A stretch of 64,000 nt of DNA from Gordonia mangrovi (GCF_024734075.1 NZ_CP102850.1:1054001-1118000), one strand, 5' to 3'. Counted from the first letter of the stretch, positions 27,142-35,498 are shown. The notes: generated by a model not told the origin, from the sequence alone. Numbers and translations are program-made.

Positions 27142-28382
27142 ATCCCGAGCTCGACGCCCGGACCGTCACGCAGATCAAGCGTGCTGCAGGCGAACTCGCC
27201 GATCGCTTCGGCGCAGATCAGCTCGGTGCGTGGTCGTCGACCACCCATGTGAAGATCTGGATGGCCGAGATCGTCGGGAACCTCGATGCACTCAACGCCG
27301 ACGGCCGCCACCACACGCGCCAAACCGTCGCCCGATCAGCATCACATCTGCGTACCGCCCTGATCCTCACCACATCGTGGATGTACGACCAAGACAAGGT
27401 GGTCCTCGACTTCGGCGATTTGGTCGGAACCGATCCCAAAGCCACCGAGCACCGCGAAATCGAGAAGAACCGAACCGCGGTAGCCCTGTGCCTCATGGCC
27501 TTGTTGGACAGCGACGACAACTCGGTCGTCGCGAATCAGGTAAGGGAGTGGACCGAACGCATCGACAGGAGTGACGACCGACGGTCCATCGCCCGCTACC
27601 GCCAGATGCAACTGCCGTCAACCGTGGACCAGGGGATCCGCGGTGACAAGAACTGGTCCCAATTTCGAGACTCCATGTGGGAGCACTATCTTCGCGTTTC
27701 CCAGCAGGACTCCCATTCCGACGAGTCGGCGTTCACCGCAGCTTTCCGCCGATCCCTCGTCGACGGCGGGTTTGCTGACCAGCCGTTCGTTGCCTCCACG
27801 CTGCACAACCGCTTCTCCACGCCTGACAAACATCGATCAGCGCGCGAGCGATTCGCAGCCGTGTTCACCGACTACTACCTGCGTCACGCACCTGACGCAT
27901 TGTCCGACCGCGCGGACAGCAGACGCTCACTCCACCTGATGCTCGATTTCCCCGCGTGCCCGGCAGTTCCCGATGCCAGGGTGCCGGATGAAAGCGCGAG
28001 GAGCTGGCTCATATCGCTGCGCGATGAGCTTACGACGCTGGGGTTTCCGCATGGTGCGCGCTACGCGGGCCTATTGCGCGAGATCCTGGTAGCCGAGCAG
28101 CGGCAGCCGACCCGGCACACCCGGACAATCACGGTCACCCCACAGTCCGTCGGCGCGCTCGCCGACTCACTCGACGAGCAGATCACCATCGACGCACTGT
28201 ACGCACATGCGGCGACGCTGCTGAACGGAGTGGACACTCCCGCTTCGCGCGAGGCCTTGAGCTTCTTGCAGGATTCACCTCAGCAGGACGTCAAGCCTTC
28301 CTCTGCCGCTTCTCGATTGGCGGTCGCGGCGCTGCGCGAATCGCTACGCGTCCTGGTTCCGGAGAGCACGGAGGCGCAGTGA
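27138..28382 (+). CDS. unknown helical protein in the caspase/E1 operon
   Basis: This 414-residue soluble protein is predicted mostly helical: VTQIKRAAGELADRFGADQL, HLRTALILTTSWMYDQDKV, and FAAVFTDYYLRHAPDALS. No signal peptide, TM segment or catalytic motif is visible, and no family is recognised. Its ATG overlaps the stop of the gene before and its stop overlaps the next start (TGATG), so its amount is tied to both neighbours. It may be a scaffold or substrate of the caspase or of the conjugation enzymes. Confidence 0.75.
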   Translation: MNPELDARTVTQIKRAAGELADRFGADQLGAWSSTTHVKIWMAEIVGNLDALNADGRHHTRQTVARSASHLRTALILTTSWMYDQDKVVLDFGDLVGTDPKATEHREIEKNRTAVALCLMALLDSDDNSVVANQVREWTERIDRSDDRRSIARYRQMQLPSTVDQGIRGDKNWSQFRDSMWEHYLRVSQQDSHSDESAFTAAFRRSLVDGGFADQPFVASTLHNRFSTPDKHRSARERFAAVFTDYYLRHAPDALSDRADSRRSLHLMLDFPACPAVPDARVPDESARSWLISLRDELTTLGFPHGARYAGLLREILVAEQRQPTRHTRTITVTPQSVGALADSLDEQITIDALYAHAATLLNGVDTPASREALSFLQDSPQQDVKPSSAASRLAVAALRESLRVLVPESTEAQ

Positions 28383-29542
28383 TGGCACACGATCTCGACT
28401 ACACCGCCCCGTGGCCCCGAAGCCTCCTCGACTCACTGGTGACGTTTGACCACGGAAGTTGCGTTATCGATCTCCTGAGCCCCAACCATCCGGTTCGCGT
28501 CGACCTCGTTCCCACCCCGAGTCCCACGAATGTGGGTGCCGCGCTGGCTCGATCCATCGAGACGACTGGCATTCCGGCTCTTCCCGAGGAATGGTCGCGT
28601 CTTGCGGTCGTCACCGGCATCGATCGGTGGTTCCAACTGCCCTTCGACGAGCTGGGTTCCTTCGACGATGTCCTACCCGCGGACCTCGCATACGCACATT
28701 CACTGGTGGGCAACACAGCCCAGGCGGACTTCTTCTACGGGGTGGCCCGCGACACGCTTCATGGGCTCCTACACAAGATCCCGACATGGGGACCGATCTT
28801 CGACGAGTTCGCCCGCGTCTACGCCGCCGCACCGTATGGGAAGCCACCTGCCGAACTGCACGCACTGATCGCTCCGCGGGCAACCATCGCCGACACCGAG
28901 TCCGCGGACGACCCGCGGCGGCGCCAGACCAGGACAAGAGCCAAGGGGGCAGCACAGTCGATGCCGCTGCCAGTCCGCATCGTCGTCGACCCACGATCGG
29001 TGCCCGCGCGCATCATCGACCGCGAGTCGGCACAGGCGACGCTGGACGACGATCTGACGCGTATCAGGGTCCGCGCGTTCCCCGGAATCGGCGCCTCCAC
29101 GCCCGCTGCGGAGCGCCTGGTCGCGCGCCTCTTCGACGAGGAAAGTGCCCTGGTGTCATTGAGCGACCTCACACTCGCCGGTGGGCATTTCGTCGCGACA
29201 CTTCCTGCGCGTGGCCGCCGGCACGGTATCACCGTCGAGATCCGCGACTTCGAATCGGTGGGTGGACCCTATCTGAGCTCCGACGACGCGGTGCTCGCGA
29301 ACCAGATCGAAGCGACGCAGATCGCCTATTCGTGGCACCGAATGGCCGGGGCGGCGACTGCCCTCCAGAATGCCGTCGAGGCCGATTTCGCCCACGTGTC
29401 CGCGATGAACGCGGTGGATAACTATCCCGCCCTCAACGTCGACACGCGACTGAACGCCCTGCCGCTTACCCGCACGGGTCCACTGCGGCCGTTGCTGGCC
29501 GAACTTGTGACCGCTGCGCGTATCGACGGCAATCACGCATGA
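28382..29542 (+). CDS. unknown protein in the caspase/E1 operon
   Basis: The protein has 386 residues from the ATG at 28382; a GTG just before it (28379) would add one residue. The N-terminal half has WPRSLLDSLVTFDHGSCVID and a helical stretch (DLAYAHSLVGNTAQADFFYG). A basic linker (RRRQTRTRAKGAAQ, about 180-193) separates it from a C-terminal alpha/beta half (LPVRIVVDPRSVPARIIDR, HGITVEIRDFESVGGPYLS). No known family. It is followed by a 117-base gap containing a GGCCGGC/GGCCGGC-type hairpin before the E2-like gene, which may mark partial termination or an internal promoter. Confidence 0.75.
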   Translation: MAHDLDYTAPWPRSLLDSLVTFDHGSCVIDLLSPNHPVRVDLVPTPSPTNVGAALARSIETTGIPALPEEWSRLAVVTGIDRWFQLPFDELGSFDDVLPADLAYAHSLVGNTAQADFFYGVARDTLHGLLHKIPTWGPIFDEFARVYAAAPYGKPPAELHALIAPRATIADTESADDPRRRQTRTRAKGAAQSMPLPVRIVVDPRSVPARIIDRESAQATLDDDLTRIRVRAFPGIGASTPAAERLVARLFDEESALVSLSDLTLAGGHFVATLPARGRRHGITVEIRDFESVGGPYLSSDDAVLANQIEATQIAYSWHRMAGAATALQNAVEADFAHVSAMNAVDNYPALNVDTRLNALPLTRTGPLRPLLAELVTAARIDGNHA

Positions 29543-29659
29543 AATTCCGGTCGCGCCTCTCGGCATGACGATGTGGGAACCGACCCCCCGACCGACGCGG
29601 GATCGGTAGATCGGGTAGCCGGCGCTCGGGCCGGCCCCACCCACGAAAGGACCCACACT

Positions 29660-30490
29660 ATGGGTGCACCACCCGACGATCGACACGTGATCGATCTCGA
29701 GCCGACGGTCGATCCGCTGACCGGCGCACCGGTCTACGCACAGCGACTGCCCGATGTCGTTGATCCACCTCAGGACCTTGCCATCCGCGGCGGTGCGATC
29801 GCGCCGTCGACACACGCTGGTGCGACGCAGAGCGACTCGGTCTCACTGACCGACGACCGGTTCGCTTCCGGCGGTGGATACGGTGACGAGTTCCCCGTCA
29901 TCGAGAACGCGCAGGACGCCGGCGAAGAGGTCCGTATCGTCGGCGGACAGTTCGTGACCGGCAAGCCACGGGAAGGGGACGCGACACGCTCGGTGGATCT
30001 CACCGACAAGCGGTTCGCCGCGATGTCGGCCACCGATATCGCGGAGGTCAGGAAGCTGGCCAACTCGGGTGCGGCCGGTCGTTACGTCGAGGTCCTGCGT
30101 CCGGTTTCCGATATGCCGGAGTACTTCTCCGCTGGATCCCACGGCATGTACCTGCACACCAGGCCGACGAAATACGGCGACCAACTGCATGCGGTCATCG
30201 AACGGGACAATTCGACCGGGCTTTACCACGCCCACCTGTGGCTGTTTCAGATGATGCAGAACGGGCGGCTCACCAACACCGACCTCAATAGTTGGGTCGG
30301 CGAACCCGGTGTATCCGCGCACCACGTTCATCTGTACCCCGGCCGCAACGGCCAGGGTGCAGTCCTGTGCCTGTCCACCGACTCACGTGGCGGGATGCCG
30401 TCGCTGTCTTCGTGTGTCGTGCGGTCCGCCCAATGGGCAGCCGGAATGGGCGAGGTGGTGCGGGGGCGCGAGTTCCCGTACCGCCAGTGA
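29660..30490 (+). CDS. putative E2-like (ubiquitin-conjugating fold) protein
   Basis: This 276-residue protein starts at ATG 29660 after a GAAAGGA ribosome site. The N-terminal 150 residues are acidic and contain a duplicated motif, SVSLTDDRFAS (about 60) and SVDLTDKRFAA (about 111). The C-terminal 115 residues have an order reminiscent of bacterial E2 families: strands (YGDQLHAVIER, YHAHLWLFQMM), a histidine turn (HHVHLYPGRNG), then VLCLSTDS with candidate catalytic Cys237, followed by helices (SLSSCVVRSAQWAAGMGEVV). Direct linkage to a JAB-E1 gene supports this reading. The E2 assignment rests on motif order by eye and on context, so it needs profile confirmation. Confidence 0.5.
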   Translation: MGAPPDDRHVIDLEPTVDPLTGAPVYAQRLPDVVDPPQDLAIRGGAIAPSTHAGATQSDSVSLTDDRFASGGGYGDEFPVIENAQDAGEEVRIVGGQFVTGKPREGDATRSVDLTDKRFAAMSATDIAEVRKLANSGAAGRYVEVLRPVSDMPEYFSAGSHGMYLHTRPTKYGDQLHAVIERDNSTGLYHAHLWLFQMMQNGRLTNTDLNSWVGEPGVSAHHVHLYPGRNGQGAVLCLSTDSRGGMPSLSSCVVRSAQWAAGMGEVVRGREFPYRQ

Positions 30491-30554
30491 GGACGACGAC
30501 CCCATGACCGCACGCAAACGATCTCACCCTGGCAAGTCACGAAATGGAGCAGAC

Positions 30555-32291
30555 ATGTTCTCCCGCCGCACGTCAGTTACGTCCCGGGTCGCGGTACAGC
30601 GGCCTGGTACGCCGTGGTCGATCACCGACGAAGCCCTCGCCCGTATCGACGAGACGATCGCCGCACACAAGCCCGAACGGGGTGGAGCGTTGATCGCGAC
30701 ACGGGAACGAATCGTCGTCGACTTCCTCGCGGACCCGCGTCCCGGCGAACAGGTCAGCTACTGGCACAGTCGCCTGCTCGCCGATGCACTGACGGAGCAT
30801 TTGAAACAGCGCCCGATGCGCCACTACGGGGGGACGCTGCACAGCCATCCCGGTGTCTACGGCGAACCCAGCGGCCCCGATCACGTGGCCTTCGCCAACC
30901 AGCTGGCCACGAATCCGACGATTCGGGACGCGTTGTTTCCCATCGTGGTTCGGGCCAGACGCCAGGACATGCGTTCGGTCCTGCGCCTGGGCGAACGACA
31001 CCTGGTCGATCTCCCGAACGGCACCTTCGCCGCGTATTCGGCGGCCCCCAACGAGGACACCGTCGAAGTGCGTCCGGCGCCGATCCATGTGATCCCGCTG
31101 CACCGCGACATCACTCATGTGTGTCAACATCTCTCGGCGTTCGTCGAGACTCCCGTCGTTGCCTCTGCGACCAGGGAGATGGAGATCGAGGGCCGGCACC
31201 TGCCGGCGGTCAGCTTGCACGCGGGCGAGAAGAGCCTGTGCACGGTCGTGTTCCCCGCCGAATACCCAACCCAGGCACCGCTCCTTCTGACGTCACAGGC
31301 CGGAGCTGTGGTTCCGGCGTGGAAAGTGGGTCACGATTCGCGCCGCCGACTCAGCGATGCTGTCGGAGAACTGGTTCGGGCCGAGCAGGCTGCGGCATCG
31401 ACTGCGTCGATGGACGATCGCTTGTCACATCACCTTCCCGATGGTGTGCGCGCACGCTACCTGGTGGTCGGGGCCGGGTCGGTCGGGTCCACCTCCGCCG
31501 AAATGTTGGTGCGCAGTGGTGTCTGCGATCTCACGGTTGTCGACTTCGACACCGTCGAACTGCCGAATCTGTCTCGCACCACTTACGATCGCTCTGATGT
31601 CGGAATGCTCAAAGTAGCTGCACTGCAGCATCGACTCCGCGAGATCAATCCGGAGGTGCGGATGACGGCGATCGACGCCCACATCCAGGATCTCGATCTC
31701 TCAATCTTGGACGACATTGATGTCGCGGTGTTCGCGTCGGATGACCTCGCGGGCGAGTTCTGGCTCGGTCACCACCTGTACCGCCGCGGAACGCCGCTCG
31801 TGTCGGTCAAGATGTTCGAGCTCGGGGAGGCCGGCGAGATGGTGACCGTGGTACCCAAATCGGGCACAGCCTGTTTGCGTTGCATCATCGGAGATCCTGT
31901 CGGCAGCGGTGATCGGGGAACCACGGACTACGGGAGCGGTCGGCTCGTGTCGGCGCCCGCGCTCGGCGTCGACATCATCGCGACGGTGGCTCGAGGCGTT
32001 CGGATGGCACTTGCGCTCGGCCAACAGGAAGGACCACTGGCGGAGTGGATCTCACCGATCATTGCGCAATCACGCACGTACTTTCAGCAGTCGAGCGTCC
32101 CGGATCATCGTCGCCTCACCGAGCTGCGTCCGGGCCGGTCATCACCCTCGTTTGATTCAGCGTGGTATCTGACCGGGCCACGAGCCGAGTGCGCGGTGTG
32201 CGGTGAGCATCCGGAGGAACCCGCCGCGGTGTTCGGCGGCTCGGGTGTTCCGAGGATGCTCCCTCCGGGTGTCGAGGAGGTGGCATCGTGA
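30555..32291 (+). CDS. JAB peptidase - RWD/E2-like - E1 (ThiF) fusion
   Basis: The protein has 578 residues from ATG 30555, preferred for its GGAG five bases upstream. The 17 extra codons from ATG 30504 lack the GC-rich third positions of the gene. The JAB/JAMM metalloprotease has a complete motif: H96, H98, S106, D109 in TLHSHPGVYGEPSGPDHV. A middle region (about 170-265) with CTVVFPAEYPTQAPLLLTS looks like the FP..YP..PP stretch of RWD/E2 folds. The E1 domain opens with YLVVGAGSVGSTSAEMLV (about 301), then VVDFDTVELPNLSR. Zinc-type pairs CLRC and CAVC follow. Such fusions would both activate and remove ubiquitin-like tags. Coupled by GTGA to the next gene. Confidence 0.88.
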   Translation: MFSRRTSVTSRVAVQRPGTPWSITDEALARIDETIAAHKPERGGALIATRERIVVDFLADPRPGEQVSYWHSRLLADALTEHLKQRPMRHYGGTLHSHPGVYGEPSGPDHVAFANQLATNPTIRDALFPIVVRARRQDMRSVLRLGERHLVDLPNGTFAAYSAAPNEDTVEVRPAPIHVIPLHRDITHVCQHLSAFVETPVVASATREMEIEGRHLPAVSLHAGEKSLCTVVFPAEYPTQAPLLLTSQAGAVVPAWKVGHDSRRRLSDAVGELVRAEQAAASTASMDDRLSHHLPDGVRARYLVVGAGSVGSTSAEMLVRSGVCDLTVVDFDTVELPNLSRTTYDRSDVGMLKVAALQHRLREINPEVRMTAIDAHIQDLDLSILDDIDVAVFASDDLAGEFWLGHHLYRRGTPLVSVKMFELGEAGEMVTVVPKSGTACLRCIIGDPVGSGDRGTTDYGSGRLVSAPALGVDIIATVARGVRMALALGQQEGPLAEWISPIIAQSRTYFQQSSVPDHRRLTELRPGRSSPSFDSAWYLTGPRAECAVCGEHPEEPAAVFGGSGVPRMLPPGVEEVAS

Positions 32292-32806
32292 AATTCAACG
32301 GTCTGCCCCCTGGGGCCGAGGACCTGCCTCAGGGTCGGCCGCAGCGCAGGGGGCCCGCACCGCGCGTCCCCTCTCCCCGCATCGCGACACCGCGCATCCA
32401 GGCACCTACGCCGACCCGCCCCTCCCTGCTCGGTGACATCGGTCGAGTCGGTCTGCTCTGGTTCGGGTCGCTGATCCCGCTTGCGTTCATCACTCAGGTA
32501 TTTGCCGGGTCAAGTTTCTCGCCCGGCCAAGGTGGCGGCTTCCGGGAACTCCTCACCTGGGTCATCGTTTTCGGGGTCATCACACTCGGCATCGTTGCCG
32601 AGCGCCATACCCACAGCCGCTCCGACGCCCTCACCGACCTCACACGGACGGGCGCGATGTTCGGCTTCCTTGTCGGCGTCGTCGTCGCGGTCGTGTGGTT
32701 CTCGATGAAGGGTGGTCCAGAACCGGGCAACTGGTTCGTCGGGCCCGCATTCGCAGCCGCCGGGGCGGCGGTCAGTCTCTACACGGGAACGACACGAGGG
32801 CGTTGA
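32288..32806 (+). CDS. four-TM membrane protein, last gene of the rightward operon
   Basis: The 172-residue protein starts at a GTG overlapping the E1 stop. A Pro/Arg-rich cytoplasmic N-terminus of about 48 residues (GPAPRVPSPRIATPRIQAP) is followed by four hydrophobic segments: GLLWFGSLIPLAFITQVF, LLTWVIVFGVITLGIVAE, MFGFLVGVVVAVVWFSM and FVGPAFAAAGAAVSLY. No family recognised. It ends six bases before a very strong terminator hairpin. It may tether the conjugation/JAB activity to the membrane complex encoded by the divergent operon. Confidence 0.75.
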   Translation: MKFNGLPPGAEDLPQGRPQRRGPAPRVPSPRIATPRIQAPTPTRPSLLGDIGRVGLLWFGSLIPLAFITQVFAGSSFSPGQGGGFRELLTWVIVFGVITLGIVAERHTHSRSDALTDLTRTGAMFGFLVGVVVAVVWFSMKGGPEPGNWFVGPAFAAAGAAVSLYTGTTRGR

Positions 32807-32811
32807 TACGC

Positions 32812-32853
32812 CCACAGCGAAGCGGCGCCCCGCGCGGCGCCGCTTCGCTGTGG
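32812..32853. terminator. bidirectional hairpin terminator with 18-bp perfect stem
   Basis: The arms 32812-32829 and 32836-32853 are perfectly complementary (CCACAGCGAAGCGGCGCC and its reverse complement) around a six-base loop. The hairpin lies between two converging genes whose stops are at 32806 and 32876. There is no long T tract, so it may act by structure alone on both transcripts. Confidence 0.9.
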
Positions 32854-32875
32854 TCGGTGATGTCTTCGTCTGTGC

Positions 32876-34354
32876 TCAAATGCTATCTGCCGCCAGAGCA
32901 ACGAAACCGCCGCAGGCGGTCACCCCGAGGCGGCCGTCGGCCAGTGCACCGGTTCGCACAGCGGCGAGCAACGCCGCCCAGTGCTCGGCCCGACCGGGAC
33001 GAAATCCTTCCAGGATGTGCGCCCGTCCGGCAACGCCGGGTAGGGAGTCAAAGCTCGACCACATGATGGACCGGCCACCCACGGACGCTTCCACCGCACG
33101 AATTCCGCCGAGCTGCACCACCCGCTCGACGGAGTCGACAACGTAGCGGTTCCCCTCGACGATGCACGCACTCCACATGCACCCGATATCGGTCGAATCC
33201 CGCCGAGGCGCAAGCGGCCACGGACACCAGCCATGTCCGGTACATGCGGCGGCAAAACCGTCGAGCATCCCGGTGTGGCCGAGAGTCGGCCACACATCAC
33301 CGGTGAAGGTGCACAGATCTGACGCGGTCGCACCGGCAATCAACGCCGAGCGGACCGCCTCCGCGACGGTCGCCGTCGTCTGACGATGCACGACGACGTT
33401 TCGAGGCATCGCATCCGAGTTGTCCGTGTCCGCCCAGCGATGCACTTCCGACCACTCATCTCCGTCGTGAACCCCGAGGCTCCAGCCATAGTCAGCCTTG
33501 GTCACACAGAATCGTCGAACTTCGTCACGACGGTCGCCCGGAACCTCGATGACGGTTCGGTCATCGTCCTCGGTGGCGTCGCGACACCCGCCGTCGACGT
33601 TGGCATCAACCAGCCCAGCCGGATCGATCGGTCGGTATCGTGCGTCGATCGCTTCGGCCACGTCGCGCAGCGGAATCCATCTGTGCAACAGGCCGAGCAA
33701 AGTATTCCGGTCCGACGGATCGTTGGAATCCATGTTCTCTACGACGTGAGATCCCCACCCGATCGGGTTCGGGTTGCCATTGGAGCTCTCCGGGCCGTCG
33801 AATCGGTAGATACATGTCGTATTCGGAACGAGTACTCGCTCTGCGCCACCAGCGCGGATCACATACTCGTCTTCGCCGACGGCGAAGCGGCACCCATCGA
33901 TGCCGGTCGTCACCCGCCAGACAAACGAGCTACCAGGTGTGGCCGGATCGACCGGATGTGGCCAGAGGGTCCAGCCGCGGCCAAGGCAGGCCGCGATCAG
34001 ACCGTCGACGTCGCCATCGACGATAGTTGTCGGCCAATGACATCCGGTCACGGTGGTGATCTGTCCGACGGTGCAACCGACCTCCGTCAGCTTCGCCAGC
34101 GTCGCTGCGATCGAATCGAGAGTCGAGGGCCGTGCACCATCGCTCGCCGTCGGCGACACGAAGCGCCACACCCACTGTCGCTGCCAGCCGATGCGATCAT
34201 CGACCTCGATGGCCTGCTCCAGGGCAACGCCTCCCGCTACCTCGCGCACCCGCAGTGACACCAGCGAGCACGCAGGACTGAGAAACCGGGGAAGTTCGAT
34301 GGTGCCCGGGGTGAGCGCACCCCGGGCATCATCACGGTATCCGTCGTCAGTCAT
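32876..34354 (-). CDS. unknown protein with two related halves
   Basis: This 492-residue protein is read from the ATG at 34354, which shares a base with the stop of the NYN gene (TGATG). The two halves are related. CTVGQITTVTGCHWPTTIVD (about 93) then LIAACLGRGWTLWPHP in the first corresponds to ATASDLCTFTGDVWPTLGHT then FAAACTGHGWCPWPLAP in the second. Each is followed by a strand-rich block (CRFAVGEDEYVIRAGGAERV against NRYVVDSVERVVQLGGIRAV). No catalytic motif or membrane segment is seen. Coupled to a predicted nuclease, it may supply recognition or neutralisation. Confidence 0.75.
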   Translation of the reverse strand: MTDDGYRDDARGALTPGTIELPRFLSPACSLVSLRVREVAGGVALEQAIEVDDRIGWQRQWVWRFVSPTASDGARPSTLDSIAATLAKLTEVGCTVGQITTVTGCHWPTTIVDGDVDGLIAACLGRGWTLWPHPVDPATPGSSFVWRVTTGIDGCRFAVGEDEYVIRAGGAERVLVPNTTCIYRFDGPESSNGNPNPIGWGSHVVENMDSNDPSDRNTLLGLLHRWIPLRDVAEAIDARYRPIDPAGLVDANVDGGCRDATEDDDRTVIEVPGDRRDEVRRFCVTKADYGWSLGVHDGDEWSEVHRWADTDNSDAMPRNVVVHRQTTATVAEAVRSALIAGATASDLCTFTGDVWPTLGHTGMLDGFAAACTGHGWCPWPLAPRRDSTDIGCMWSACIVEGNRYVVDSVERVVQLGGIRAVEASVGGRSIMWSSFDSLPGVAGRAHILEGFRPGRAEHWAALLAAVRTGALADGRLGVTACGGFVALAADSI

Positions 34355-34824
34355 CAGGACGCCAGCGCGAACTCGCGATTGGTCGGCTCCGGTGACAACC
34401 TCAGATGCCCGTGGAGCGCAGTGGCGTCCCGCAGGCTGCGGCTGAGGGCACCGCGGCCACAGAGCTGCCACACTGCGAGGCCGGCACCACGGGCCCGTTC
34501 CGCCATTTCGGTGAAACGCCCATTGCCGCTGCAAATCACAAACGTCGAATAACGGGAAGCAGCATGAGACTCGTCGACTCGATAGATCAGTTCGGCGACA
34601 GAGTCGCTGTCGGCGCGGACGTAGTACCGGACACCTTCACCGGCCAGCGCGAAAACGGCGGCTTTGGCCAGCGTGGGCCCGGATGCGACCAGCACCTGAT
34701 CGCCGGGGGTGATCAGCGGCTTGAGGTGGCCCCAGACTTCTCGAACACCCTCCAGCGAACGGTCGCGCCCCAAGAGATTCTCGAGGTCGACGACGATGTA
34801 CTTGCGACTGGTGGTGATGCACAT
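34354..34824 (-). CDS. NYN/PIN-like nuclease-domain protein
   Basis: The protein has 156 residues from ATG 34824 (GAAAGGAG ribosome site nine bases upstream). The pattern is that of NYN/PIN-like RNases: first strand with acidic residues YIVVDLENLLGRD, VLVASGPTLAK, YYVRADSDSVAELIYRVDES, FVICSGNGRFTEMAERARG and VWQLCGRGALSRSLRDATAL. Acidic residues at 13 and 15 and in DSDSV could coordinate metal. These domains usually cut RNA, either as toxins or in processing. It is the second gene of a short leftward operon after a zinc-ribbon protein and is coupled to the 492-residue repeat protein. Confidence 0.75.
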   Translation of the reverse strand: MCITTSRKYIVVDLENLLGRDRSLEGVREVWGHLKPLITPGDQVLVASGPTLAKAAVFALAGEGVRYYVRADSDSVAELIYRVDESHAASRYSTFVICSGNGRFTEMAERARGAGLAVWQLCGRGALSRSLRDATALHGHLRLSPEPTNREFALAS

Positions 34825-34897
34825 TGTGTGGCTCCTTTCGGGGTGGAGGGCGCTGCGCCCTCCACCCCTCAGACCGATCCCGCGTCGTCGAGTCGAC

Positions 34898-35089
34898 TCA
34901 GCGGTGATTGTGCTTGCCGACACCGACACGACCACCCACGCCGCGGCAGGACGGGCACGTCTCACGACGCGCCACGCGATGCTGCTTGCCTTTGTAGTCG
35001 GTTTCGTACTTCACCACGTCGACCGTGCCCTCACCGCGACACTTGGCGCAGCGGTGGCAGTTGGCACACGTCGGGTTGTAGCCGGTCAT
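34898..35089 (-). CDS. small zinc-ribbon (DnaJ-like CxxCxGxG) protein
   Basis: The 63-residue protein starts at ATG 35089 with a GAGGAGGAGA ribosome site seven bases upstream. It has three CxxC pairs, CANCHRCAKCRGEG near the start and CPSCRGVGGRVG near the end, flanking a beta hairpin (VKYETDYKGKQHRVARRE). This is the layout of the DnaJ cysteine-rich zinc module, freestanding. Likely binds zinc and possibly protein or RNA. It precedes the NYN gene by 73 bases. Confidence 0.7.
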   Translation of the reverse strand: MTGYNPTCANCHRCAKCRGEGTVDVVKYETDYKGKQHRVARRETCPSCRGVGGRVGVGKHNHR

Positions 35090-35235
35090 GACAGTTCTCC
35101 TCCTCACGCCAACCATTGGCGCTCATGGGAGATACCGATCCCGCCTGTAAGACGAGACCGGAAACGCGCCCCGGATGGCGGGTCATTTGCCTTGTCCATC
35201 CGATACAGACCGAAGTCGGCGGCTGCTCTGGCGAT

Positions 35236-35498
35236 TCAACCCGCACTCCCGATTCGCTCATCTCCTGCTGCCGGCATATGGCTATCCACTCGTCGAGTAG
35301 GTGCCGCCGGGTCCCCCACCACAGGGCGAGGCGGCTCGAGTGGCGTGATCGTCACCTCAACGTCGTCGGGGCGCCGGGCGACACGCCCAATGCGGTACGC
35401 CCAATGCGGTACGCGGTCGCTTTGTCGACATGGTTTAGATCCACCGAGGCGACAACGATATCGTCCGGAAGGGGGACCGAACATCCGTGCGTACCCAC
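35236..35498 (-). pseudogene. small gene broken by a 14-bp tandem duplication
   Basis: Read from a GTG at 35498 the frame gives MGTHGCSVPLPDDIVVASVD and then LNHVDKATAYRIGR. It then shifts at a 14-bp tandem repeat (35384-35411), and the reading continues in another frame as VARRPDDVEVTITPLEPP to a stop at 35236. Removing one copy gives a continuous protein of about 82 residues. Both halves have the codon bias of the region, so this was probably a real gene until recently. No family recognised. It sits upstream of the zinc-ribbon/NYN operon and diverges from the 35545 gene. Confidence 0.5.
35384..35411 (-). repeat. exact 14-bp tandem duplication
   Basis: Two adjacent identical copies of CGCCCAATGCGGTA (plus strand) lie at 35384-35397 and 35398-35411. 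One copy restores the frame of the small leftward gene. The unit is unrelated in sequence to the 14-bp duplication at 513-540 but identical in length. Confidence 0.9.
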
